Source: Gracilaria gracilis
Lineage: Eukaryota > Rhodophyta > Florideophyceae > Gracilariales > Gracilariaceae
Reading direction: 5' to 3'
Length of the DNA stretch: 64,000 bases
Assembly (NCBI GenBank): GCA_030374805.1
Contig: JARGSG010000202.1
Span: forward strand, 186,001-250,000
Part shown: positions 22,301 through 33,945 of the stretch, piece after piece
Numbering within the stretch: the stretch's first letter is position 1
Layout of the letters: the number at the start of each line of letters is the position of its first letter
Made by a program: the position numbers and the translations under genes
Notes under the pieces: model-generated
What the model saw: only the letters and a program-made list of their open reading frames with translations
Told to the model about the DNA's origin: nothing
Database searches by the model: none

Positions 22301-23208
22301 GTTCTTTCACAAGGGTTTCTTGGAACAGCCGGACCTCAAGTTCGAAGAGAATCGCAAGAGATGGAACCCTATCATCAATGCAGGAGATGGGAAGGACGCG
22401 GGGGGTAGGATGCAGGGCATTGGGCGATACATTACCACGAAGAGGGGGATTGTGGATTACATGGAATCGGATGAGAAGAATGTGATGATGGTGAGAAAGA
22501 GGGCGTTGTTGGATGCTAGGTTTGGGCAGATATCAGCCGTTCTTCGTCTGTGTAACAACAGTAGGGCGAAAAAGAGGATGTATGCGCCGGAAACAGGAGG
22601 AAGTGTGTTGTGTACGGGGGAGGGATGCCCGAGGCAGGTGTTGCACACCGATTTCCGATGGTTGACGAATGTGGAGCAGAACAATGGGGAGATTCCAGGA
22701 TTCTTCATGATGGCCTCCGGGGGGAGCTCTTTTATGGTATGGGTATGTGAGAGGTCACATAATATGTATGTAACGGGTGATAGGAGTTTGAGGATGCTTT
22801 CTTGTACGATGGTTGTGAAGAAGTTCAGGGTTCCACCGTACTCCATGTTTATTCGAAGGGGAGATGTGTTTCATGCTGAGGCTGGGTACATGGATGCGCT
22901 GGTGAAAGAGAATTGTCTATGGTATCACTTGTACTTTGTGCCCGAGGGATAAAAGCTCCCTGATGCGGTGCACAGGCAGCCTGCTTTTCGGCCCAAATTC
23001 TTAGATGAGAAATTTAGACTCGGGGAAGACCCGAACGACCAGCTGGACGAGGAGGAAAGTTCTGTGAGAAAACTTTGAATTGGAGGAGGAGGAAATTGGA
23101 GAGGAGGATAACGAAGAGGAATATGACGAGGTACAAGGCCACAAGGCTGATAACACGAATGGAGACTACGAGGAGGGACTGATGATAATGGATTATGAGG
23201 AGGACTAG
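19336..23208 (+). pseudogene. ParB-like / 2OG-Fe(II) dioxygenase fusion gene, copy 1
   Basis: Start at 19336 (MEPLNHKRERESA). It has the same domain order as copy 0: basic N-terminus, VSLFISLGKGKN block, acidic linker, ParB-like core with LIDGYHRFLVLQDL, helical region, RRSTRRK basic motif, helices, then the 2OG-Fe(II) domain with HTD, FHAEAGY and LWYHLYF. The iron ligands are kept (HTD and FHAE), but the Arg expected before YHMYF is Trp here and in copy 2 (LWYH rather than LRYH). In-frame stops follow DAKYP, EGQESA, KLEQHF (AAA to TAA) and RAPSA, and again near 22,950. The stops after DAKYP, KLEQHF and RAPSA are shared with copy 2, so the gene was dead before the inverted duplication. The frame runs through the site where copy 0 is shifted, proving the two domains belong to one gene. 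Confidence 0.6.
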
Positions 23209-23411
23209 ATAAAACATGTAGGGCGTGTAGTGTTATGTGTGTGAGAGTGAGGTGACTTGACTAGTGATGAGAAATGAACGAATATTTTGATATAATGTGA
23301 GCATAAAAGGATTGTTGAAGAAAGAAAATGAGTTACAACGCGTGGGGTAAGGAGAGAGAGTATTGTGCGAAGATATCTTTTTTACAAAATGAGACCAAAG
23401 TAGTACTGGTA

Positions 23412-24244
23412 CTAAAAGAGAATGTCTTTTCTAAAGACATTGACATAGTTGGTGTGAGAAGGGGGAGGGTCAGGCAAGCCCGCTCTCTTGGTATCTCCTG
23501 AGGAAAGGTAGAAGTAAGCATTTCTGAATTCGTACTCAGAGAATGAGGCGTGGAAGGAGGTAAGAGTGCTGCCGTAGGCGAAGAGGGATTGTACTGGGGA
23601 GGGGATATTGTAGGAGATAGCTGTGTTAGAGGAGACTATGCCAAGTAGTTCCTTCATTATCGTTGAGAATATGGTATCGTAGTGGGTGGCCACGTCATGC
23701 ATGGTAATGAAGCCGTGGGAGGAACCAACTAGGTTGAATGAAGAGATCCAGACGAGCTTTTCGTAGTAGGATTTAGAGAAGACGTCTTCGTCAACGATAT
23801 TGCAAGTGAGATCTGCGTTAAAGAAGCGTTGGGCTAGTGCGAAAGCCCATTTTCCGGTGACAGTTGTGAGGCCGTTGGGAATAAGAAAGGTGACGCCATC
23901 CTGTGGAGGTGCAGCAAGAGTGGGTACGGCGATGTAAAGAACTGCTCGTTTGGTGTGATGAAGACCATGTTTTGAAAGAATGGGAAGAATGTGGCCGTTC
24001 TGAATGAAGACCAAGTCTTGTCTGCGAGATGAAGGGCAGGAGCGAATTACTGTTTCCAAGAAGTTGCTCCTGCCGCAGAAGAAAATGGTACCTTGCGGAA
24101 TGCTGTTTGCGGCTATGAAATCTTGGAGTGAAAGAATGGTATCTTGAAGCGCACGTGGTCGTAAAGCATGGAGCCAATGCGGCCTCTGCATACAACAATA
24201 GCTAGGGTGTGGGAGGAGCGGAGAGAAGAGGAAGGCGAGGTCAT
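23412..24244 (-). pseudogene. Ketopantoate reductase-like oxidoreductase, copy 1 (frameshifted)
   Basis: It starts at 24244 with the same N-terminal pattern as copy 0 (SSSLRSS, then CRGRIGSMLYDH), then loses frame near 24,155 and is open from there to 23,412. DLVFIQNGHILP, GLTTVTGKWA and EFRNAYFYL match copy 0 at 4174-5004. The left half of this gene (to 23,619) belongs to the inverted-repeat arm; the rest is in the spacer. Confidence 0.6.
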
Positions 24245-24759
24245 TATGTCGAATTTGTTGGGCGCTGTGAAGAGATATTGTGCTACAGGAGAGGAAGGGA
24301 GAGATTCTTAAGTAGAGACTGGCGTTGCAGATTTATACATCGATAAAGTGGTTTCAGAGGAAAAAATAGTTTTTGTGACTAAGTAGTTGAAAGAATGACG
24401 TAGGTGGGTATGAAGGGATTAGGACTGATGAAGGTGTTTATGGAAAGAGATGAGTCGAAATGAAGTATAAATGGGAAGATGTAATGGTAAGGAGTTAAGG
24501 AACGGGCGTTTTGGATTGGTTTTGTGGGATGGTACTGAAAGGAAAAACAAAAATAAGGAAATATCTGGGAGAAATGGAGTTTTTGGGGAATGGCGGGAAA
24601 TTGAGGTATAGAAAATTGTGATACAAATACGCCTGCGGGGTAGAGGGGTGTTTGACCACGAGTGTAACGGCTGTGATCGGGGGTGGCAAGGACGAGAGTT
24701 GTTGTAAGTCGCTCAGGCCTGTTCAAGTCGTTTATCGCCGGACGCCGTCTTTTCTCGGG
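24245..24759. other. Divergent intergenic region, reductase / MSNGYV, copy 1
   Basis: 515 bp equivalent to 5005-5570, holding the likely divergent promoters. No open frame here is conserved between copies. Confidence 0.35.
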
Positions 24760-25714
24760 ATGTCGAATGGATACGTTGGTGACGAGGAGCTAATGGCTCT
24801 GTTGCATAGGACGGAAGTTCCAGAGACGCCGCCGCGGAAGGAAGGAGCGGGTACTGAGGGGGTTTGTGTGAGTCAGAGGGTTTGTAATGGGGATGGAGGA
24901 GGCGGTGGAGGTGATGGGGATGGGGATGGAGGGGGAGGACAGGAGAGAAGGTTTATGTGGGAGATGGAGGAACGTGTGAGGAAGCTTGGGGGGAGTTTGA
25001 AGGAGCATTTCGACGACATGCTGTCGGAGATGGTGGCAGACATGGGAGGAGTGGTGCTGAGTGTGTCCGAAGTTGGGGTGCCGATGGAATTGATTTCGAA
25101 GATTCGGAAGAGGATGAAGTTGACTGGGGTGGGGGCTGTGAGACATGTGAATGGGATTTTGGAGTGCGTGGGGAGGTAGATGGGAAGGCTGCAAAAGAAG
25201 AACATGGGGCTGAAGGGTTGGGTTGAAGTGTTGGAGGAGCAAGTGGGACAGGTGGAGAAGGCGTGTAAATTGCTGATGGAGTTAAAGGAAATGGTGAGGG
25301 GAGGGGGAGTAGTGGTGGGAGAGGGGGCAGCTAAAGGGTCGCCGTGATGCCTTGTTCTCGGTATGGGCGGGGGAGTGTGAGGGAGAAGGGGGGAGAAGAG
25401 AAGGGAGGAGAAGGTGTGGGGAGTCGACTGAAGAAGAGGAAGAAGAGTGGGGTGATTGTGGACGAGGATGGGAAGGTGTTTGTGCCGCCGAAGCTGCCGG
25501 GTGGCGCACCGTTGGTGGGTTTCGGGAGTGCGGCGGCGGCTGCGAGGACGGCGGAGCGTATGGTGAAGGAGCAGGAGTAGAAGAGGCTGGGAGGGGTTCG
25601 GAAGCCGCTTCGGGGCTAGGAGGTTGTACCAGAATGGGGAGAACTGTCCGTTGGACTTCTTCAACTTCACGTTTAGGGAAACTGAGACTCAGGATCCGAA
25701 TGCCGAGTTGGAAT
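24760..25714 (+). pseudogene. MSNGYV protein gene, copy 1 (broken)
   Basis: Begins MSNGYVGDEELMAL and follows copy 0 through the Gly-rich linker and GVPMELISKIRKRMKL. GAG-to-TAG change stops it at 25,177; further stops and frameshifts occur near 25,345 and 25,577, and the C-terminal FFNFTFRETETQDPN-like block is still readable up to 25,714. It ends about 270 bp before the element terminus, as in copy 0. Confidence 0.65.
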
Positions 25715-25983
25715 AAACCAGTGCTGGTGACCAGAGAGTAAATTTTTTGAGTAATTTCGACGACTGCGACGAATGTGAGGTAACGGGCAGTGGCGCAAGA
25801 ACTGCAAACTAGCATGCAACTTCCACAAATGGAGTTCAACTGCGGCACGTGGAAATTCGATTTCCAAAAATTTTTTTCTGCCTTGCCAACTAGCGCAATC
25901 TGCGATATTGCTAGTTTTTTCGGACTTTTATTTTCATAACTAGTGATCTAGCATACTAAAATAGCATTCCGAGAACACCGACG
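25715..25983 (+). repeat. Right terminal region and terminal repeat, copy 1
   Basis: Contains several AACTAGC/GCTAGTT motifs and ends ATAGCATTCCGAG/AACACCGACG at 25,983. Beyond this base the sequence switches at once to copy 2 in reverse orientation, inside its reductase gene. Confidence 0.7.
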
Positions 25984-26194
25984 TATCTCCTACAATATCC
26001 CCTGCACAGTACAATCCCTCCCCGCCTACGGCAGCACTCGTACCTCCTTCCACGCCTCATTCTCTGAGTACGAATTCAGAAATGCTTACTTCTACCTTTC
26101 CTCAGGAGATACCAAGAGAGCGGGCTTGCCTGACCCTCCCCCTTCTCACACCAACTATGTCAATGTCCTTATAAAAGACATTCTCGCTTCGTAA
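25984..26194 (+). pseudogene. Reductase-like gene fragment, copy 2 (3' part only)
   Basis: The last about 70 codons of the oxidoreductase, including SEYEFRNAYFYL and SHTNYVNVL, ending in TAA at 26,194. It is cut sharply at 25,984 against the terminus of copy 1, which suggests copy 1 inserted here or that a recombination joined the two. Confidence 0.7.
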
Positions 26195-26393
26195 CAGTAC
26201 TACTTTGGTCTCATTTTGTAAAAAGATATCTTCGCACAATACTCTCTCTCCTTACCCCACGCTTTGTAACTCATTTTCTTTCTTCACCAATCCTTTTACG
26301 CTCACATTATATCAAAACATTCGTTCATTTCTCATCACTAGTCAAGTTACCTCACTCTCACACACATAACACTACACGCCCTACATGTTTTAT

Positions 26394-29300
26394 CTAGTCC
26401 TCCTCATAATCCATTATCATCAGTCCCTCCTCGTAGTCTCCATTCGTGTTATCAGCCTTGTGGCTTTGTACCTCGTCATATTCCTCTTCGTTATCCTCCT
26501 CTCCAATTTCCTCCTCCTCCAATTCAAAGTTTTCTCACAGAACTTTCCTCCTCGTCCAGCTGGTCGTTCTGGTCTTCCCCGAGTCTAAATTCCTCATCTA
26601 AGAATTTGGGCCGAAAAGCAGGCTGCCTGTGCACCGCATCAGGGAGCTTGTATCCTCCGGGCACAAAGTACATGTGATACCATAGACAATTCTCTTTCAC
26701 CAGCGCATCCATGTACCCAGCCTCAGCATGAAACACATCTCCCCTTCGAATAAACATGGAGTACGGTGGAACCCTGAACTTCTTCACAACCATCGTACGA
26801 GACAGCCTCTTCAAACTCTTGTCATCCGTCACATACACATTATGTGACCTCTCACATACCCATACCATAAAAGAGCTCCCCCCGGAGGCCATCATGAACA
26901 ATCCTGGAATCTCCCCATTGTTCTTCTCCACATTCGTCAACCCTCGTAAATCGGTGTGAAACACCTGCCTCGGGCATCCCTTCCCCGTACACAACACACG
27001 TCTTCCTGTTTCCGGCGCATAAATCCTCTTTCTCGCCCTACTGTTGTTACACAGACGAAGAGCGGCTGCTATCTGCCCAAACGTAGCATCCAACAACGCC
27101 CTCTTTCTCACCATCATCACATTCTTCTCATCCGATTCCACGTAATCCACAATCTCTTCTACGTGGTAATGTATCGCCCAATGCCCGGCATCTTACCCCC
27201 CGCGTCCTTCCCATCTCCCGCATTGATGATAGGGTTCCATCTCTTGCCGTTCTCCTCGAACTTGAGGTCAGGCTGTTCCAAGAAACCCTTGTGAAAGAAC
27301 TCTAACATACTCTTTGTCACATCTTCATCCAACACCACCCCCCTCTTCTTCGCCTCATCTGACATGCCTTCGTCACTTCCAAATTCTTCCAGCACACAGA
27401 ATCCTCTCTCCATCAACTCCATTCTCTTCGCGGCAAAGTACTCTCGCGCGAGGTCATCCCTCTCCATCGCCGACATCGAAAGAGCCTCCTCTTCTTCTTT
27501 CGGCTTTCCCTTCAACGAGAGCTTCACCCCAAGAACTGGTTCCTTCGTAGTCCCCAGTTCCTTGTGCACATTCCGGGCTGCATGCCAGTACACCGCGTGA
27601 TGCACCGCCCTCCAATCCTCCACCATTAAACACCCCGCACTATGCCGCTTTCGTAGATGAAGCATATCCATCTACGGGTGCTGGTGTTTCACAGCATTCT
27701 TTCCTCCCGGCCACTCACACGGCAGTGCACTCACCATATTCGTTCACGACATACCCGATCCTCCTGTGTACTCCCCAGCTGTCTTCATCCCCTTCGGGAG
27801 AACATCCGGATTGTTATTCTCAAAGCTACGCATTCTTCTCTCACCTTCCCCCCCCCGGTTCATCCCCAACAAATCCACTATCCTTCTCACCACCATCACC
27901 CTCCTTTTCGCCCTCACTGGACGACATCACATTGATTTTCTGCTCCTTAAAGAACTTCTTCAATGCAGTCCTCGTCATTTTCCTGAAAAGTTTAACAACC
28001 TCCAAAGGTATGTCCACAGAAGATGTGTTCACCGTACCCTTCCTTCTTCGCTTTAGGGCAGGTTGCATATCATCTTCATCCTCGTCGTCAATAAGCACCA
28101 CAGAAGTTCTCTTCCTCATTTTCCTCTTCTTTACCACGACCCTTCCAACCTCCTCTTCTCTCAAGCGACCGGGAACCACCTTACGTCTTGTGCTACGTCG
28201 TAACACTGGTGGTTCCGGTTCAGGGCTTTCCACCACCATGGGATCGTTCTCAACCTAAGCAGATGGAGCCCTGGTCGTCCTCACCGGTTCCACAACCTCT
28301 TCAATAACCTGCTCTATAACCTCCTCCTCCTCTGAACTTCGCAGCGGTACTTAAAAGTGTTGTTCCAGCTTGTTACCTGCAGTCTTCACCCTCCTAGACA
28401 CCATCCCGTACCACAAACGCTTTGCTCCCGCGAGCTTCATTTTGGCTGTTTGCTTCTCTAGATATTCTAAGACAGATACCCCCTTTCCTCCAATCTTGAG
28501 AACCGTCTGCATCACTTCCTCAACTGTTATCTTTTTCCTCTTGGGAGTCATGTCGCAAAGCTTAAACATACCAATTGCACACTGAAAGAAGTGCTTCCTC
28601 ATATCCTCAAAACGGCCCGTTCTCTCTGCAGAGAACATTCTCAGTCGCACATGCCATTGCAAGCAACGGACGACGAAACGGAATTCCCCATCTGCGAGTG
28701 CGATAGGGAGGTCACTGGACACATGTGTGAGCGTCAGATGCGGCTCCTCCTCACACACCTTCTCAAAGAATTGAAGGAGGCCCTCGCTTTGCACAAACTT
28801 CAGAGCCAGTGCCGCATAGCGATTCCAGTGACGCATACTATATTCCCCGATAACCCTAGTTCTTTTCAACGCGCCCGCTATCTGTTTCGGCGTCACCTTC
28901 CTCACATCCACACCCCCTTTCGTTAATGATGTTTTCAACGAAGGACATCGTGCTGTGAAGTTTGTCTGCGAAAGACATCTTCAGAACATTGGAGCTCATC
29001 TCGTTCAGGAGATTGCCAAGTCCTAGCACTTCATTCATCACCATCGGATTACCATCCTTCCTCCTCCATAACACAACATCCAGAGATTTCACTATATCCT
29101 CCCACTTCCCTCCTTTCACACGCAAGTCCTGTAACACAAGAAATCGGTGATATCCGTCTATAAGTGTTACAGGCAGCACAAGTCTCCCGTCAACGATGTC
29201 ACTCGCATCCAATTCGCCTATAACTGTAACGGCAATCGAACCGGCGGAGGGAAGCGAACCAAAGTTGCGGCACTTCATCTTCGTGGCCTCATTGTGCGCC

Positions 29301-30265
29301 AGGTTCACACTGCAAACCGTCTTTTTCGGGATTTCATTCATCTCGATATCCGTCGTCAACCGCTGTTGAACATAGTCGGCGAGGAATATCTTCGGTAGGG
29401 ACAGCATGATTACCACCTCATCCGACGGAACTCTATTTCCTTCATCGAACAAATCCCCCTCAGGTCCACCCAGGGAAGCCTCAGTAGTCCCAATAACCTC
29501 CACAACATCGTCATTGGAGTCATCCACGCTGTTGACCCTCTCAATTGCTCCCACCGGTTCCTTTATCCCTTTAGAACTTTCTCGTCCTCCTCCTTTCGTT
29601 GGTGGAGACTGGATTTTGGCGGTTTTAGAGGAATTCTAAGCCGATTCTTGGCCCTCCTCAACATCTTCACTCTCAGGCTGAGAGGTGGACGACTTCCCGG
29701 CTCTAGAGTGCGGAGTGGGGTGCGAAGTGGGACTCTGCGGAATCTCAATTGAGGCCATCATCGACTTATCCCAGGCATACCACCCAGGGCAAAACAATTC
29801 GGCGAGCTTACTCGGGGGATCCTCCAGACCTTGGAAACTCTAAGGGTACTTCGCGTCTAGATGACTTGAAATATTCGTCTTCCAGATAACCACCAAATCC
29901 TCACCCTCTAAGGCAATGGCGCTTATAAGATGGCCATGCAGCGAACGGCAGAGCCCCTTCCCGGTACCAACAGCAAGCCCCACGCCACGTACTTCCCCAG
30001 TACCAACTTCAACCCTGTTCTTGTCCTTTCCAAGGCTGATGAACAAAGATACAGAGTCGCTACCTTTCACTTTATGTGGCGCGGGAGTACTCGACTTCTT
30101 TTTCATCGCGCGCGGTGTTCCCCGCTTGGAACGCGTTGTCCGCCTACGAAACGTGGAGACTTTCGCCTTTCCTCTTCCTCGCATAAACGGCGCCATTTCT
30201 GACCCCTTGCTGTTCTTCTTCGATCTCGCTGACTCCTACTCTCTTTTATGGTTCAGAGGCGTCAT
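26394..30265 (-). pseudogene. ParB-like / 2OG-Fe(II) dioxygenase fusion gene, copy 2
   Basis: Equivalent to 19,336-23,208. Start at 30265 (MTPLNHKRE) is followed at once by a private TAG. Open blocks cover the N-terminal domain (to 29,840), the ParB-like core with IDGYHRFLVL (29,554-28,856), the helical region (28,938-28,351), the basic RRSTRRK region and the dioxygenase (27,671-26,524). The dioxygenase retains HTD and FHAE. Stops after DAKYP, KLEQHF and RAPSA are shared with copy 1. Private changes include a 1-bp insertion at about 28,930 and a stop near 27,155. Confidence 0.6.
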
Positions 30266-32567
30266 GTTGGATACAAAGGGTTCAAACAATTCTAAACGCA
30301 GATTACGACCGTCGAGAATGCTCTCGAGAACGTATAGTAGACGTACCCTTCACAATCACGTTCGTTGCCTTCACTTCCTGACCGAACACTGCGCCCGCTC
30401 AATATAGGATTGAACTCAAGGGGTTCCTTATTTCACGTTTTAGAATTCCTTATCGCTTTATTTAGAAAGTTACATGACCGTCATAACTACTACGTACGTG
30501 TAGCTATAGAATAAGAGCAACCAGTTTTGAAGGAGAAAAAATGAATGGCGTCCGTTAAGTTTTCTGCATGGACAGCGTTCCGGGGTGGTGTGGCGCTTCA
30601 TCACTGCCGTGATGAAGCGCCACACAACCCCGGACCGCTGTCCATGCGCAGTGGCCGACGGAGTTGGACGACACCTCGGACGGCTGACCACATGCTGAGG
30701 CGGAAGAAGTTGGACGACACCCGAGACCGCTGTCCACGCGAAAAAAATTTTTGATTTTTCTGATAGCGGTCCGCGGTGGAGTGGCGGGGCATCACGGCAC
30801 TGATGAAGCGCCACTCCACCCCGGACCGCTGTCCACGCGCCGTGGCTGATGAAGCTGGACGACACACCAGACCGCTGTCCACGCTCCGTGGCTGATGAAG
30901 CTGGACGACACCCGGGACCGCTGTCCACGTGCCGTGGCCGATGAAGCTGGACGACACCTCGGACCGCTGTCGACGACGGTTTTCACTTATGAATGTTTTA
31001 TGAATATTTAAAGCCCTGCATCTTCTTATAATGACGGGAGGACGTAAGGGCGTCATATCATATGACTGTCGTTCGGTGAGTTGGTTGGAAAGCAATAAAA
31101 ATTGCTCTGCATGAGCACGGAGAACGATTTAGAATAGAAGTAGTCCGCAGCTTGTTGGTCATGTATAAAACAAAACAAATAATACACCACATCGATCTGG
31201 CAGGATATGCGCTATATCAGAAACTTTACATCCTATCAAATCGAAGAAGGTAGTTCTACCGACTACCTTCTCTAACTCTATATGATTTAGATTTTCCTAT
31301 AGCGCCCAAGGTCGAGACCGATAATTAATACCCCCTTTGCGACAACCACGAGCATTATGTGGTTGTCGGAGAAGAAGAACTCATCACTGGCCACGACAAT
31401 TTTCTAGTGACTATATTGGGGACTATTCTTCTTCAGTGATTGAAATATCAGTACTGGCTAAACACGATTATATGAGTTGAACAACTCATGTAATCGTAGT
31501 CCACCATCACCGGTAGCTCAACCACTTCGGATAGTTCGAGCTAACGCAGTCTAATCTAGTCGGTCTAATAAATAACCACAGTCCGACAGTGATTGAGCTG
31601 GCTGTCAGAGCCAAAGCCGATTACATGAGTTGAACAACTCAAATAATCGTACTCGGCAATCATGGTCAGCTCAACCACTTCCGAATGTTCTCAGTAAAGC
31701 AAGGATGCAGAAGCGGCATACACTGTGTCCGGCGACTCTGGCTTGAATACGCAATAGCATGGAAAATAGAAGAGTACGCCAGTTAGTACGATTCACAGAA
31801 AACGAACAAGATTGTCGAACGTACCTTGTGTGCCACTACGTCCGCGCAACAGAACAAAGACGGAAAAAGCACCTCCCTTTTACAGTTTCCGGCGATGTTT
31901 TTTTCTTCGGTCACAACCGAGAGCATCACTTGGTTGTGACAGGAGAAGAAGAGATCCCCGGAAACCGTAACGGGGAGGTACTGAGCGTTATGCTTACTGA
32001 GGCAGTTGGCAGGAGAGCAAAGGTGCTTAATTACACGCAGCGTCACATTACAAACAAGCGCCAGTCGCGAGGGGGCCGCTGTCCAGGTGGAAATTAATTT
32101 CTTTCACTTTTTCTCCCACGGCGCATGGAAAGCCGACCGAACTCGAGTGACACTTCATCGGAGCCGTGATGGAGCGCCACTGCACCATGGACCGCTTCCC
32201 GGAGAGCCGTAAGTTATACCTTCGCCTATACTTCCATATCTAGAAATTACCGCACCCCCCTCCCATTCCTGTCTTCCCTTATAACTGTCTATCACCGCAT
32301 AAGCCCCCTAACATCGCCTAATTTCCTTCTGCTATTCTACTTTAGAGCTCTGGTACCGTTTTGGCGTCTGAACTCTTCCTTCACGTCGCTAGTTCTGCAG
32401 CCGTCTGCCGTCCGCTCCCGTCTACCATCCGCACTCATCTCTCGTTCGCTGCCGTCTCTCGTCAGCTTCCGTCCGTTCGGCCTCGCCATCCACTGCCGAC
32501 GTCAATCATCTGTTTTCTCACGACCGCTCCCGTTCTCCTTCCGTATTCATAATACAGCCCCCCGTTA
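30266..32567. promoter_or_regulatory. Hairpin-rich noncoding hub, copy 2
   Basis: Mirror of 17,040-19,335, containing the same hairpins (for example perfect 9-bp arms GTCACAACC/GGTTGTGAC near 31,912-31,946 and the GAGTTG/CAACTC pairs) between the divergent ParB-2OG and methyltransferase genes. Hairpin arms are conserved against copy 1 while some loop and spacer bases differ. Confidence 0.5.
30568..30970 (-). repeat. 46-bp period array with palindromes, copy 2
   Basis: Reverse-oriented equivalent of 18,630-19,033: palindromes at about 30,568-30,646 and 30,764-30,832, and the tandem 46-bp units at 30,833-30,970. The second palindrome here has a small change in one arm (GGCGGGGC for GGCGCTTC). 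Confidence 0.7.
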
Positions 32568-33888
32568 TTGTTTAAAATGGCTGCCGCAACCACACCCAGG
32601 TCTAAGTCACCGTCACTGGCACCTCCGACATCCGACATGAAGGTTGGAAAAATGTTCGGTTCTGGGGATGAGCTTCTCACCGCGTGTCTCGCCATCCGCG
32701 ATCACTATGCGTCGACAATGCGAAAGGAAGACGAACCTAGGAAAGTAGGACACAGCGAATTCGTTCAATATATCATCAAGAATCGCACTGTCCTAGACGT
32801 GGCCAAGAAGTACTTCTCTATCCTTCTGGGACCCACTCACCCGTCATACAGCGCCGATGAGCTCAAGAATGTGTGCGGGAAGGGTTCGTACCGTCAGCTG
32901 TATCTGTCGACGAAGTTGCTTGACATCATGGACGGAGAGAGAGACACGCGTGTGAGGCATTTTTGGAATGGTTATACAAAAGTGGACTTTCAAGGAATAC
33001 CGAAGAATGTGATATTAACCGGATTCTTCAAGTCCATGAGTATAGCTCCCAGGCGTGTGGGCCGGATAGTTCCCCTTTTCCGTACGAGCATCGCTACACA
33101 TTTCCAGAGAGTTATCTTTCTTTCCCTTATTAAAAAAGTATCTATGGAAAAGTGCCCTCGAGGCCATAAGAGGCGTAAGAGGGAGTAGGGATAATCCACC
33201 CTTTTTGGGAATGTGCAAATATTGCAGAATGTCCAAGCTCAGCGTGCGGATTTTGGTGTGCAGCTGGTAACAAGGCCTGGGATTGTTTTTCCCAATTTCT
33301 GGGATTCCCTAGCGCAGAGGTCGTGTTTCTCCCTTTTATACTGCTCGTGTACGACGACATGCAGTTTGAACCCATTGAAACGCGTTCCGAGTGGTTCCTG
33401 CACAAGGACAACGACCATCGCTTGCTACCGAGCAACACGCAAACGTTTCGGGAAGACGAGGTCCAACCGTGGGCACGGAATATTCCGGACGACATTGATG
33501 TGGCCCTCCGAAGGCTTGCGAAGGAGTTTATTTCTGACCTGAACAAGGTTGTTGTGAACGAGCAGCGTACAAAATATCAGAACCTGGACGATGGGCCGTT
33601 CTAAAGACGTTTCACAGGGACCCGTCAAGAGCGTTTGCTCAGAGATTTGATTGTTTCTCTAACTCGCTTATGTCCTCCATCTTGGAGCTAATAAGCCCTT
33701 TGAAAATCAAAGAAACACTCAGGGTCCCTGATACACCTCTCACGCCGATATCAAAACCGGAGCCTGCCATCGAAATTCATGACGATGACGATGAGCAGTT
33801 GGAAAGAGGGAATGCTTCGGAGGGGAAACAAGGAGGGGATGGAGATGGCGGAAGTGGAATGGATGTAGTGGGTGAGAGTGGGAATTAA
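32568..33888 (+). pseudogene. N-terminal extension of the DNA methyltransferase gene, copy 2 (frameshifted)
   Basis: Starts MFKMAAATTPRSK at 32568 and stays open to 33,188 with segments such as FVQYIIKNRTVLDVAKKYFSILLGP and YRQLYLSTKLLDIMDG; a second block (33,323-33,604) and a third (33,670-33,888, ending in an acidic EIHDDDDEQ stretch) are in other frames. These blocks have no recognised domain. They join smoothly when compared with copy 1, whose breaks are elsewhere, so they probably formed one long N-terminus of the methyltransferase. A target-recognition, DNA-binding or partner-binding function is possible. Confidence 0.45.
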
Positions 33889-33945
33889 GATGTTGGTGAA
33901 CAGTCCACCGACGCTGACATACAGCCTCCTCCTGCCATTTCCTCG

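Larger units (their letters stand above)
7015..25983 (+). mobile_element. Giant KDZ/Plavaka-like transposon with DNA/chromatin-modifying cargo, copy 1
   Basis: About 19 kb. Gene order: transposase (+), AT-hook/coiled-coil protein (-), SET (-), DNA methyltransferase (-), hairpin-rich hub, ParB-2OG (+), reductase-like (-), MSNGYV (+), right terminus at 25,983. The unit is defined by repetition: the same order recurs reversed in copy 2, the right third recurs in copy 0, and the right tip recurs at 51,109. The right terminus ends ATAGCATTCCGAG/AACACCGACG; the left terminal repeat is missing. Only the SET gene is fully open in this copy. Confidence 0.75.

Noticed and set aside
25984-26194. Independent small gene at the palindrome centre
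   Set aside because: It is the truncated 3' end of the reductase-like gene of copy 2.
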